Assembly (NCBI GenBank): GCA_949752745.1
Contig: OX457031.1
Span: 38,475,502 to 38,539,501, forward strand
Direction of reading: 5' to 3'
DNA: 64,000 nt
Source of the DNA: Protula sp. h YS-2021
Lineage: Eukaryota > Annelida > Polychaeta > Sabellida > Serpulidae
Made by a program: the position numbers and the translations under genes. Position 1 is the stretch's first letter, and the number at the start of each line of letters is the position of its first letter. Shown piece by piece: positions 42,395 through 50,523 of this stretch. The notes under the pieces are model-generated. The model did no database searches. It worked only from the letters and a program-made list of their open reading frames with translations, and was not told the origin of the DNA.

Positions 42395-42764
42395 TACAAA
42401 CACATTCATTTTTCAATACATTCATCAATGAATACCATTCATTAGAATCTAAATTGATATAGGTATCATAGACATTACATCCATGTTTGTAAATGCTATG
42501 AAAGCTCACATAACACACATCACCAAACTTTATCACTTTCACAGTTACATGTTCAGACAGTTTCAGTTCATATCCTTCTTCTAAGTCAATGTCCATCACA
42601 CGCATAGGTTGTGTCAGCTCAATGGATTTGGTGCCCCGCATAAGCCATATTTCTGTTTCTTTGAATTCAAGCGTTAGGTTCTTTCCAATCCAATGCTTGT
42701 AACAACGCGTTCCATTCCACTGTGTTGAGGGTGATGTAGTCATAGTTTTCTGTAAGCTCGTCAT
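42390..42764 (-). CDS. PC4-like protein D, 124 aa
   Basis: The first ATG in the frame is at 42764; a second is at 42743. Two strand-rich units are visible: LTLEFKETEIWLMRGTKSIE, and HVTVKVIKFGDVCYVSFHSI ending in DSNEWYSLMNVL. The second has the PC4 layout, with a Trp-containing terminal helix. The coding start overlaps the 3' end of the preceding gene by about 98 bases. Probably an ssDNA-binding protein diverged from its neighbours; exact role unknown. Confidence 0.6.
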   Translation of the reverse strand: MTSLQKTMTTSPSTQWNGTRCYKHWIGKNLTLEFKETEIWLMRGTKSIELTQPMRVMDIDLEEGYELKLSEHVTVKVIKFGDVCYVSFHSIYKHGCNVYDTYINLDSNEWYSLMNVLKNECVCK

Positions 42765-43008
42765 ATTGGCGAAATTGTACAAACACGTCTAAGCAGTTCT
42801 CAGTCACACGCACTTCTAATTCATTTGAGACTGCTAGGAGAAAGCCAGGTATCCTGAACTTCTCTAGATGGTCTTTCAACACGGATTGGTCATCAAGTGA
42901 TAGGACGAGATACTGTCCAAAATGTCTTAGCACAATGTCATCATATTCGTTTCTCAGATATGAGAACCCATGCGTAATTGGTTTATATTCCGTTAAAAAG
43001 TCTTCCAT
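42667..43008 (-). CDS. PC4-like protein C, 113 aa
   Basis: Start at 43008 (GAGATGG); starts MEDFLTEYKPITHGFSYL. Two diverged units: DIVLRHFGQYLVLSLDDQSV with a following helix, then LEVRVTENCLDVFVQFRQYD ending LNTVEWNALLQALD. The strand pattern and closing E-W helix match the PC4 fold. It lies 55 bases after protein B and overlaps protein D. Confidence 0.6.
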   Translation of the reverse strand: MEDFLTEYKPITHGFSYLRNEYDDIVLRHFGQYLVLSLDDQSVLKDHLEKFRIPGFLLAVSNELEVRVTENCLDVFVQFRQYDELTENYDYITLNTVEWNALLQALDWKEPNA

Positions 43009-43063
43009 CTCGTTCAACAGTCAGATGAACTATGAGCTGTCTCCTTGTCTGCAAAGACGTTTT

Positions 43064-43435
43064 TTATGCTCGCAAGATGGCGAAGAGTGGATGTTGTATC
43101 ACTTCTAGGAATCGTAAGACTGCGCGCCAGTTCTTGATATCAAAGATGATCAAATCTGTATATGGTGTATCTGGCACAACTCCCTTATAATCCTCTGGAT
43201 AATCCTGTAAAAGATTTCTACAGATTTCTACACGTATGTTAGAATCATATTCAGCCACCGTCACTTCCACTTTATTTTCAAGTCTACGTTTAAACCCAGC
43301 TTCAAGCGGTATGTTTTTAAAGTCTTTCCACACTTCAGGTTTAAACCGATGATAACTTGTCTTAGAATCTAGTATCACTTCATTCCTCTCATTGACAGTA
43401 AGGTAAACACCACCGTTCAGCATGAGTGCATTCAT
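43064..43435 (-). CDS. PC4-like protein B, 123 aa
   Basis: The ATG at 43435 starts MNALMLNGGVYLTVNERNEV. Two PC4-like units: VYLTVNERNEVILDSKTSYH with helix KPEVWKDFK, then KVEVTVAEYDSNIRVEICRN ending DIKNWRAVLRFLEVI. Each half ends in a Trp-containing helix. It lies 13 bases after the canonical PC4 gene (A) with no TATA box between, so the two are probably on one transcript. Confidence 0.6.
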   Translation of the reverse strand: MNALMLNGGVYLTVNERNEVILDSKTSYHRFKPEVWKDFKNIPLEAGFKRRLENKVEVTVAEYDSNIRVEICRNLLQDYPEDYKGVVPDTPYTDLIIFDIKNWRAVLRFLEVIQHPLFAILRA

Positions 43436-43448
43436 GATTGTTACCTTA

Positions 43449-43799
43449 TTATGACTTGTCGTCTTGTCTGCGAAGCCTTTTATCCACTTCTTTCACCTGC
43501 TTCTTCATCATTTTCCATTCAGGTATTGTCAGCAAAATTCCCTTTTTTGTTGGACGGTTTTTTCCAGTCCCCTCATCTCTGAGGTATTTGCGAATGTTTA
43601 TCACACCTTCATTACTTTGTTTCATAATCTTGATATACTTTCCATTGCCTAGAGAAAGCATTCCATCCCACGACTGTGGTGTTGGTGCTATCTCCACTTT
43701 TAATTTCTTAATGGTAGTATCAGGATGTTTCACAGTCATGTCTTTGACTGTATCAGCAAGAGTATCCATATCCGTTGGTGCAGATCTTTTCCGATTCAT
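43449..43799 (-). CDS. Transcriptional coactivator p15 (PC4)-family protein, 116 aa
   Basis: The clearest member of the group. After a basic, possibly nuclear-targeting start (MNRKRSAPTD), residues ~47-110 give the canonical PC4 domain: LGNGKYIKIMKQSNEGVINI, RKYLRDEGTGKNRPTKKGIL, LTIPEWKMMKKQV. PC4 binds single-stranded DNA and melted promoters. In the element it could serve as a replication SSB or late transcription factor. A TATATAAG box sits 55 bp upstream, overlapping the polymerase stop codon. It heads a run of four related minus-strand genes. Confidence 0.82.
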   Translation of the reverse strand: MNRKRSAPTDMDTLADTVKDMTVKHPDTTIKKLKVEIAPTPQSWDGMLSLGNGKYIKIMKQSNEGVINIRKYLRDEGTGKNRPTKKGILLTIPEWKMMKKQVKEVDKRLRRQDDKS

Positions 43800-43853
43800 G
43801 TTGACGCTTCAGTGTTCACACCACAACTAACTCTCAAGTTGAAGTGTCTCCCC

Positions 43854-43861
43854 CTTATATA
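43854..43861 (-). promoter_or_regulatory. TATA box TATATAAG containing the polB stop codon
   Basis: The minus-strand sequence AGTATATAAGGGGG: the TAA at 43857-43855 terminates polymerase B and is part of the TATA box of the PC4 gene starting 55 bp downstream. Confidence 0.65.
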
Positions 43862-46800
43862 CTGTAATGCCCATGCGCCAAAGTGGAATAGCCATCACTC
43901 ATCACATATCGCTTGTCATCAAAGGGAGAGAGAGCTACTTTCCTCAACTTCTCCGAGAAAATCTGATGGTCATGACTTCGAATGATGTGTCCTGTGGTCA
44001 TCGTTTGCGTTTGGTTGAACAAACTGTCTTTATACTGCTGATGTTTCATCCGTCTTTGACACGCGCGAGTGATACCTTTGGCCGTACGTTTTTCTTTCCC
44101 ACCATACATCATACTATACATTTTCGGCCGAAGTCCAACAAACTCTTCAATGGGAATGCCCGCCGTCTCATCTTTCATTTTCCCAAGCACTTTCTTGTTC
44201 ACGTTGGAATGCAGGAAATGATCTGGGGGATAGTCACTTGTGTCGAACAAGTCGGCATCTTCCTGCATGTCTTTGTAGATATCGTCCGTTTCTATGTCAT
44301 AACATAGACTGTCGGTGTCGCTGAACAAGAGTTTGGCGTCGGGATACTTGGTCATGATGTAGTTGTAATGAAAGTGGAACATGAACACTTTGCTGAGGTC
44401 GAGAATGGTGAACCCAACTTGAATGGGTTTATCCAGAAGCAGATCCACTTTGCGTAAATGTACCGCGGTCAAATCTTCGTTGAAAATTCTAAATTTGTGG
44501 AAGGAAGGTTTGGCCACAAGTTTCTTGAACCGCTTTTCCTGGTGAACAAGTTCCACATTGATGCGTTTTCTTACATTTTCCATGGTTTTGCCAAACACCG
44601 AGTTGTTCATCAATTTGAAGAAGTCTTTCTCAAACGGGTTCTTAGCCAACTTTCTCTTTTCTGTGTTCAAGGAGATGTATTTTGCCAACCATTTGCTCTG
44701 TGCAAACATGATGGCACGATGCACCTTCGTGACTTTCAATCCCAGTGAGACATATTGCTGTAAATTTCTATAATGAAGCACATATTTCTTCTTGTCACAC
44801 AAGTTGGGAATGAGCTTTTCACTAGGCTTGCTTTTCATGTCTAGATCTTTCCGTAGCTTCTGACTATGTTTTGACAATTCTCCCACTTTCACACATTTCC
44901 GTTCTGGAGCCACTGGGTAGTGATTATGATGATCATGAATTGAATATGGGTATTCCAAATCCACTTCTAAAATGTATCCAATCTCGTCATCTTCATCCAC
45001 ATCCATAAAGTCAATGGATTCTGGCTCGCTCACCCACATAAATCCACTTTCCGGCATGCTTTGCGACATAGCCCAGCCATACAAGTTGTTTGCATCCAGG
45101 TACGTCAAGTAGTTGGTTGGTTTCGTGGGATCGTAATCTGCTACGTAGGGGTTATTTGCTTTCGCATACTTGTGTGTGATGACAGATATTCCTCCACGTA
45201 GACCTTGTTCAACCATTTGGTACATGTCAATGTCGTTAATCAATTCCAATTTCACCTTTGTCGCTTTCAACATGGCATCCCACGACAGTCCTGGCGCTGT
45301 ATAGTAGTGAGCAGGATCTAATTCATACGTGTTGAGACATACGTGACGAAAGTTTTCAAACACGTCAGCCAGCAGCAACACATCTGATTTCAGGTACAAG
45401 TCATGGTATTCACCAAATGTAGTACAGTGGAATGTCTCCCACACCTTCTGCGCATGCGCATAATCCTCATCGCTAATGTCTTCTTCACTGAGTAGACTGT
45501 AAAACTTGTCCTTGGACGGCAGTTGTGTTTCAGCAAACTTGGATGGCTCATCCACGTAATCATAAGGGTATACTCCCTTTCTCAACAGTAACTCTTGTTG
45601 GTCGCTATCGTGAATGTGTGACGTCATGTGATAAAAGTTGTCTTTCCCTTCTGCTGCCAGGTTGGAGACCAACTTCTGTAGAGAAGTACTCATGAACTGA
45701 AAGCTGTCTGTAAATTTCAGATTGCTCATGGTGAATGCAATATATTTCTCAACGGTGTTGGGAATGACTGTAATGGTTTCATTTTTGAACTTTCCAATTT
45801 CTTCCATGATCAAATGGCTGTCATAGCCTCGTAAATTGTGGAAAAACACAGGAATGATGAAAGAATCTTCAACATCCTGCTGATCCTTTCGAAATCGAAA
45901 TTGTAAATTGCATTCATTATGTGCAGCTCCGCGGTATTTGCCATTGATATGATCATGATCTCTCACACGATCTGCTCCTAGAGGCTCATGACAAATGTAG
46001 CAATCTGTGGCGTTCTTATAATGCTCTTCATCTTCACAAGTCATGACCATTTTCTTTTTCTGCTGTAGACCATGCACAATACGATCACGTTCATATACCA
46101 TATGGTCTAAAAAGACTTTCACGGCATTATCGCCTCGATATACGACTGGAGCACGTGTCTCATACTGGCTGACAACCACGTAGGCAAAGCTGTTTGGACG
46201 ATGATGTTGATACTTGTCTCCTTCATGCTTTTTCGTGAAACATTCAAAGTCTGCATAAATGACAAACGGCGCTCGCTGTTGTTTGGCTACATTCTTGAAC
46301 TTGATGAAGGGTTCCTTGAGAAATGATAAACGTTGTGCGCCATGCTTGCCACACACTTCACGATGCTTGTCTAACAGATCTTGTCGTATAAACCCGTGAA
46401 GACAGTTGAAACAATAAAAAGCTACACCATTATGCTTTGATCGATAAGCCATCAGTCTGCTGAAATTCTTGATGAGGCAATAATGTCTTGTCTTGTCATT
46501 GCTAATCAAAAGCAAGTTGATTTCTCTGGCGCTGTTGGCGCTGTTGGCGCTGGTGTTTCGACTGAGTTGTATGGGAACAACGACATCATGTTCATATCCA
46601 AACACATTGATAGAAACATCATTCTCCTTTTCAAACTTTGGAATGTCTGTAATCGGTGTGGGAAATGTCATGCCTTCCACCTTCAATTCGTTCTCAAATG
46701 GTGTGTAATGACTCACGCGGCAAGGACTGTTTGTTGAAGGGTGAAGGTGAGCCAATACAGACCATAAGAAGCACTTGTTGTCTTTATTCTGAATGTTTAA

Positions 46801-47547
46801 CACCGCCTTTGTATTCTTTACTTTCTTCGGTAGTGGGATAAAACTGCTTGCTTCCAATGGTGCTGACGTCGCTGTATGCACTTCAATGAATAATATGTTA
46901 TCCAACACCCAGCCAGAACCTTGTCGCTCATGTTCATCAAACCTGGTAAATAATTCTTTATAGGCTTCTGGCAAGTCCTTCTCAATATCTGTTGGATTGT
47001 ATGCTGCATACGTTGGACTACTGATGAAGGCATTATCCACTTGTTCTACCATCACGCCTTCAACATTTGGTGTCATTTTCTTGAAGCGTGCATGCACGAC
47101 AATGTACCATTTCATACCACGGTTTAACGTTTCTAGCAAATGTCTCTTGATTCGGTTCTCTTGTTGTCGCATTTCAAGTAGCAAATCTGATCCATCTTCA
47201 GGCTCAAACCGTCTTTCCTGCGCGTTTTCACCAAGACTCACTCTTCTGCCTCTGCCTACTTGCACTGTCTCTTTCTTTCTTTGTTCTTCATGAGACACAT
47301 TTTCCATCTCAGCACATGCATGTGTCTCAAATGCATCCAAAGATGAAAATATCTTGACGCATTTACAGCAGAGGACTGGATCAGGTCTGTCAACACCATC
47401 TTGTACGGTCTTTCGTCTCTTGGCTTCAATCTGCTCAACAAGCTCTTCATGAGCACGTTTCATCCTAGCTGGTTTGCATGTATGTGTCACGAACACTTCC
47501 AGAGATGGAAATGTCACATCACAATCATGACAGTAGACTGGTGCCAT
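43855..47547 (-). CDS. POLB: Protein-primed family B DNA polymerase, 1230 aa
   Basis: Starts MAPVYCHDCDVTF at 47547; the longer open frame upstream has no ATG. The N-terminus has two C2H2-like fingers (CHDCDVTFPSLEVFVTHTC, CKCVKIFSSLDAFETHAC) and a third near residue 375-400 (CFNCLHGFIRQDLLDKHREVC). A conserved Polinton block (NKCFLWSVLAHLHP) follows the first two. Exo I is YADFECF (~431). A Cys/His segment (CYICHEPLGADRVRDHDHI, ~512-545) resembles an endonuclease VII-type zinc fold. Polymerase motifs are YLDANNLYGWAM (~819), LMNNSVFGKTMENV and FSDTDSLCYD (~1077). It replicates the element from its terminal repeats with a protein primer. A TATA box (47607-47614) and MARE-like sites lie upstream. 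Confidence 0.95.
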   Translation of the reverse strand: MAPVYCHDCDVTFPSLEVFVTHTCKPARMKRAHEELVEQIEAKRRKTVQDGVDRPDPVLCCKCVKIFSSLDAFETHACAEMENVSHEEQRKKETVQVGRGRRVSLGENAQERRFEPEDGSDLLLEMRQQENRIKRHLLETLNRGMKWYIVVHARFKKMTPNVEGVMVEQVDNAFISSPTYAAYNPTDIEKDLPEAYKELFTRFDEHERQGSGWVLDNILFIEVHTATSAPLEASSFIPLPKKVKNTKAVLNIQNKDNKCFLWSVLAHLHPSTNSPCRVSHYTPFENELKVEGMTFPTPITDIPKFEKENDVSINVFGYEHDVVVPIQLSRNTSANSANSAREINLLLISNDKTRHYCLIKNFSRLMAYRSKHNGVAFYCFNCLHGFIRQDLLDKHREVCGKHGAQRLSFLKEPFIKFKNVAKQQRAPFVIYADFECFTKKHEGDKYQHHRPNSFAYVVVSQYETRAPVVYRGDNAVKVFLDHMVYERDRIVHGLQQKKKMVMTCEDEEHYKNATDCYICHEPLGADRVRDHDHINGKYRGAAHNECNLQFRFRKDQQDVEDSFIIPVFFHNLRGYDSHLIMEEIGKFKNETITVIPNTVEKYIAFTMSNLKFTDSFQFMSTSLQKLVSNLAAEGKDNFYHMTSHIHDSDQQELLLRKGVYPYDYVDEPSKFAETQLPSKDKFYSLLSEEDISDEDYAHAQKVWETFHCTTFGEYHDLYLKSDVLLLADVFENFRHVCLNTYELDPAHYYTAPGLSWDAMLKATKVKLELINDIDMYQMVEQGLRGGISVITHKYAKANNPYVADYDPTKPTNYLTYLDANNLYGWAMSQSMPESGFMWVSEPESIDFMDVDEDDEIGYILEVDLEYPYSIHDHHNHYPVAPERKCVKVGELSKHSQKLRKDLDMKSKPSEKLIPNLCDKKKYVLHYRNLQQYVSLGLKVTKVHRAIMFAQSKWLAKYISLNTEKRKLAKNPFEKDFFKLMNNSVFGKTMENVRKRINVELVHQEKRFKKLVAKPSFHKFRIFNEDLTAVHLRKVDLLLDKPIQVGFTILDLSKVFMFHFHYNYIMTKYPDAKLLFSDTDSLCYDIETDDIYKDMQEDADLFDTSDYPPDHFLHSNVNKKVLGKMKDETAGIPIEEFVGLRPKMYSMMYGGKEKRTAKGITRACQRRMKHQQYKDSLFNQTQTMTTGHIIRSHDHQIFSEKLRKVALSPFDDKRYVMSDGYSTLAHGHYSI

Positions 47548-47606
47548 CGTTGTTGCTTCTTCAACTGCTGGAACTGAAATGAAGTAAAATATACGTTTCA
47601 CTCTTC

Positions 47607-47614
47607 CTTTTATA
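47607..47614 (-). promoter_or_regulatory. TATA box TATAAAAG for polymerase B
   Basis: It is 60 bp upstream of the polymerase ATG on the minus strand. Confidence 0.7.
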
Positions 47615-47628
47615 CCACTTCAATGGTG

Positions 47629-47641
47629 TGTTGACTCAGCA
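47629..47641. promoter_or_regulatory. MARE/AP-1 site TGTTGACTCAGCA
   Basis: One mismatch from the 13-bp Maf element; contains the exact AP-1 core TGACTCA. It sits 14 bp upstream of the polymerase TATA box. Confidence 0.6.
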
Positions 47642-48041
47642 GAATGTATCACTAGTTGACTAGTTGACATGTTTCACTCATGCTTTTATGCTACTTCCAT
47701 GTAATCAAAATATGGTGTGTAACTTTTCAAACTTGTTCCAAAATGTTAAAATTGCTGACTCAGCAGAATTTTACTTGTGTATATGAATGTCTTACTTACA
47801 GTTGTGAAGTTGTACAGCTGCACTGCTACACAGCAGAGACATCTAGCGGTGAAGTTAACTGACGGTGAAGTTAATTGGTCTGTCAAATGGTATTCATCCG
47901 CCAAATGGTATTCATCCGCCAACTAGACCTGAAATGTGATAAAATGTATTCTCACACACACACACACACACACAAACATGTTTTGCTTCATTTCATAATA
48001 TAGGATGGCCCTTAAAAGGGCCCGAAATATTTTAGTATATA
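47642..48041. other. Intergenic: polymerase upstream region
   Basis: Holds the exact MARE at 47753, a short direct repeat (AAATGGTATTCATCCGCCAA, twice at 47885-47920), a (CA)n tract at 47953-47975 and a GGCCCTTAAAAGGGCC palindrome at 48006-48021. No supported gene. Confidence 0.55.
47753..47765. promoter_or_regulatory. Exact MARE/AP-1 site TGCTGACTCAGCA
   Basis: Perfect palindromic Maf recognition element 206 bp upstream of the polymerase ATG; identical to the site at 33909. Confidence 0.65.
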
Positions 48042-48317
48042 TCAGCAGCAGTTATGGGGTTGTCCCTCATATTCCAACCACACTTGACACTTGCAGTATC
48101 GTTGAGTCAGTGTTACTATGCGGTTGTTCCACATAAATGTAATTACTACGTCAGGCTTCACTGCAGTGATCTGAGTTGGAAATTGTAGCACCTCCTCCAA
48201 AGCATATGTAATATCAGCTGCTTCAGCTTCATCACGCATATTTACCCAGATGCAAACAGATTCATTCGCTTGAAACGCTGTTAAGTCATCAATGATGATA
48301 GCTGGTGTGTTATCCAT
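48042..48317 (-). CDS. Right-end accessory protein, 91 aa
   Basis: Starts MDNTPAIIIDDLTAFQANES at 48317, 40 bp behind a TATATAAG box that belongs to the inverted repeat. Moderately acidic, then VVITFMWNNRIVTLTQRYCK with a CxC and a terminal CC. The first codons lie at the inner edge of the terminal repeat. Family not recognised. By position it resembles an immediate-early type gene driven by the ETS/CRE array. Confidence 0.6.
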   Translation of the reverse strand: MDNTPAIIIDDLTAFQANESVCIWVNMRDEAEAADITYALEEVLQFPTQITAVKPDVVITFMWNNRIVTLTQRYCKCQVWLEYEGQPHNCC

Positions 48318-48356
48318 GATGTGTCTGACAATGTCTCTAAGCCTTGAGACACCACA

Positions 48357-48364
48357 CTTATATA
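48357..48364 (-). promoter_or_regulatory. TATA box TATATAAG, right terminal repeat
   Basis: Mirror of the box at 33242-33249; drives the 48317 gene. Confidence 0.65.
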
Positions 48365-48408
48365 GGATTTTATCATGCTGATTCGACAAAAATTTTTGGT
48401 GCTCTCCT

Positions 48409-48577
48409 GGGGGGGGGGGGTCGGTACATAGTCTGTCCTGGGGGGGGGGGGGGTCGGTACATAGTATGCCCTAGGGGGGGGGGGGTCGGTACATAGTATG
48501 TCCTAGGGGGGGGGGGGTCGGTACATAGTATGTCCTGGGGGGGGGGGTCGGTACATAGTATGTCCTAGGGGGGGGGG
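48409..48577. repeat. G-run array in the right terminal repeat
   Basis: Six runs of 9-13 G separated by TCGGTACATAGTATGTCCTA-type spacers. High potential for G-quadruplex formation on this strand. Confidence 0.9.
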
Positions 48578-48675
48578 TCGGGTTCATTGGCTTCATGTTG
48601 ATTGACAGGTCGGGTTCATTGGCTTCATGTTGATTGACTCGGCCAAACCACTTTCGCTCCAGACAGCATCCTCTC

Positions 48676-48921
48676 AGTATGACGTCACAGATCGTCGCGC
48701 CTATCCTAACGCTTATCATGACTTCCGGTCCAGACATGATGACGTCACTTCCGGTCCAGACATCATGACGTCACTTCCGGTCCAGACATGATGACGTCAC
48801 TTCCACTCCAGACAGCACTTCCGGTCCAGACAGCACTTCCGGTCTAGACAGCACTTCCGGTCTAGACAGCACTTCCGGTCCAGACATGATGACGTCACTT
48901 CCAGACAGTATGACGTCATCA
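48676..48921. promoter_or_regulatory. Right ETS/CRE motif array
   Basis: Seven exact ACTTCCGGT (ETS, reverse) and six exact TGACGTCA motifs within the GGTCCAGAC-based repeat; mirror of the left array with slightly different copy order. Confidence 0.7.
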
Positions 48922-49245
48922 AGTGACCCAGAACTCTCATTATCATACTACTCACACAAGTGTTTGTGTTCCTTTTTGATTGATTTAATTGCAATTAGGA
49001 TAAATTTCAGAACAACACACTGAACTTGGTTAAGATGATGTACTCAGGAACTAGTCACCGATTTGCCGTTAGCCTACTCTGAAAAAAGAACATCCTAAAC
49101 CGTCTGCTTTTACCTACTCGGGAATTAAGCGGTTTTCATGGATTGATCATAATAAGGAAACTTTCTCCATATTGGCCCTCCAGAGAAGATATATTTTGAT
49201 ATAACTTTTACCTGAAATCGCGACGTTTCTATCAAATTCCTAAAA

Positions 49246-49445
49246 ATGGGAGAATCAAATGAAGATAAATACAAACAGGAGCTGTACAAAGTATTTGAAC
49301 AGCACAAATCGGTCTTTATGCCAAAAGACCGATATTACTCGACTATGGAGGAATTAAAAGCATGCGCCTTGAATACCGGCACAAAAAGCAGGCGTGAATA
49401 TTATATTCTCAACAAGTATGAAATTATTATTATTAACACAAATTT
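49246..49445 (+). pseudogene. KRBA2-like exon fragment
   Basis: ATG frame MGESNEDKYKQELYKVFEQH continuing to KSRREYYILNKYEI, then low-complexity Ile/Asn and a stop at 49473. The helix block ending in an RRxYYxLxxYE motif resembles the N-terminal part of KRAB-A domain-containing protein 2-like, integrase-bearing proteins. A possible 5' splice site (CAA|GTATGA) lies just before the low-complexity tail. It lies in the older host transposon, outside the Polinton, and is probably a fragment of that element's former transposase/integrase gene. Confidence 0.45.
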
Positions 49446-49957
49446 TGGTCAATATAACTCGGATAATATTTAAAATTTCAATGTTTATTAAAATAGAATT
49501 GGAGTATAACGTTACTGGGATACAACAGCTTTAATATTACTGTTAACCGAAATTCTGCATTTTTGTTCATGTTTTTGTCTCAAATGTACGCTAAAGCTTA
49601 AAAGATTTTCCTTTTTTTAATTTTCAGATACGAAATTCTGTAATGCGGTGATGTGATATTCATATTGTTCATCGTGTGGTGTGAAACATTCTCGTAGGAT
49701 TTATTGTATTACCCGTTTTTTATCAATAAACAATTCAAACTAATGTTTTTTTCTGATTCCTGTGATATTCTCTCCTATAGATAACAGTTTGCCATTTCAC
49801 GTAATGGCAAACCGAAAATTTAGGTAATTTCGTGAAATAACCTAACTTTTAGGTTATTTCGTGAAACGGCAAAAGATTTTAGGCATTACGCGAATTTACC
49901 CAACACGATTTGCCATTTCGTGAAATGGCGGGTTTCCAACATTGACTGTAACATATA

Positions 49958-50460
49958 TATGTTCAAAGTTACATGTTAGTCGCGATCAAAGAGTCAAATT
50001 TTTCGACGTCTAATCAACGTCTTTGACTCAAAGTCGAATATAAGCAACGTTCCGCAACCAAAGACCCGCTTTTTGCTACGCATAAACGTCTAAGGTGCAA
50101 CGTTAAAAGGAAATTTAGAAATCATCTTTAACAAACGTTGAACAGACGGTAAATGAGTAACGTTTTTAGACATTGCTTTGGTCGCAGCCCAAACCCCAGT
50201 TTCTCCAACATCTAATTAACGACTTTGATGCAACGTTGAATAGGCGACGAAAAATTAAAGATGAACACACGTCTGGCTCACAACCAAGTAACAACTTCCT
50301 CATGTTATCGCTCACCGGGAATGGAAGCCATAATGTGTGTTTTCGAAAATAGACCAAAAAGAAGAAGTAAAATAGTAGAATTTCAAGAGCGCGCAAATTT
50401 TTACCAGTTACTTTTGAACAATACTCATGAAAGTTGACTTCATACATATTCCACGTTACC
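49958..50460. repeat. ACGTTG-motif repeat DNA
   Basis: At 49990-50240 repeated ACGTC(T/G) and CAACGTT motifs with short inverted copies resemble the 15900-16500 family. Nothing coding. Confidence 0.4.
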
Positions 50461-50462
50461 AG

Positions 50463-50523
50463 ATCAGAGAGAGAGAGCGAGAGAGAGAGAGAGAGAGAGA
50501 GAGAGTGAGAGAGAGAGTGAGAG
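50463..50523. repeat. (GA)n microsatellite
   Basis: GA repeats with a few GC/GT interruptions. Confidence 0.95.

Larger units (their letters stand above)
32154..48952. mobile_element. Polinton/Maverick (adintovirus-like) element, complete
   Basis: A 16,799-bp element with perfect 6-bp target duplications CACACA (32148-32153, 48953-48958), inverted repeats beginning AGTAGTATGATAATGAGAG, and the full core gene set. The core set is protein-primed DNA polymerase B, retroviral-type integrase with chromodomain, packaging ATPase, adenain-like protease, double-jelly-roll major capsid and minor capsid proteins. The 6-bp duplication and AG-starting ends are characteristic of Polintons. Plus-strand genes occupy 33.3-42.0 kb and minus-strand genes 42.4-48.3 kb. 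All frames except the major capsid gene are intact, so integration is probably recent. Confidence 0.95.
48292..48952. repeat. Polinton right terminal inverted repeat
   Basis: Inverse of the left repeat from AGTAGTATGATAATGAGAG through the ETS/CRE array, the GAAGCCAATGAA duplication, the G-run units and the TATATAAG promoter. It lacks the 75-bp minisatellite of the left copy. Confidence 0.85.
31756..49953. mobile_element. Older TIR transposon split by the Polinton
   Basis: Termini TGTTACAGTCAATGTTGGAA at 31756 and the inverse at 49953, with about 160 bp of matching inverted repeat (31756-31915 and 49795-49953). A 4-bp TATA duplication flanks it (31752-31755, 49954-49957). The inverted repeats contain nested palindromes (TTTCACGAAATGGC, TTAGGTTATTTC). 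Removing the Polinton and its duplication leaves about 1.4 kb. TGT..ACA ends, a 4-bp duplication and a KRBA2-like exon fragment inside suggest a Ginger-like or integrase-bearing family, but this is inference. Confidence 0.65.

Noticed and set aside
43867..47293. Several plus-strand frames of 60-150 codons opposite polymerase B
   Set aside because: Antisense shadows of the polymerase coding strand, without motifs.
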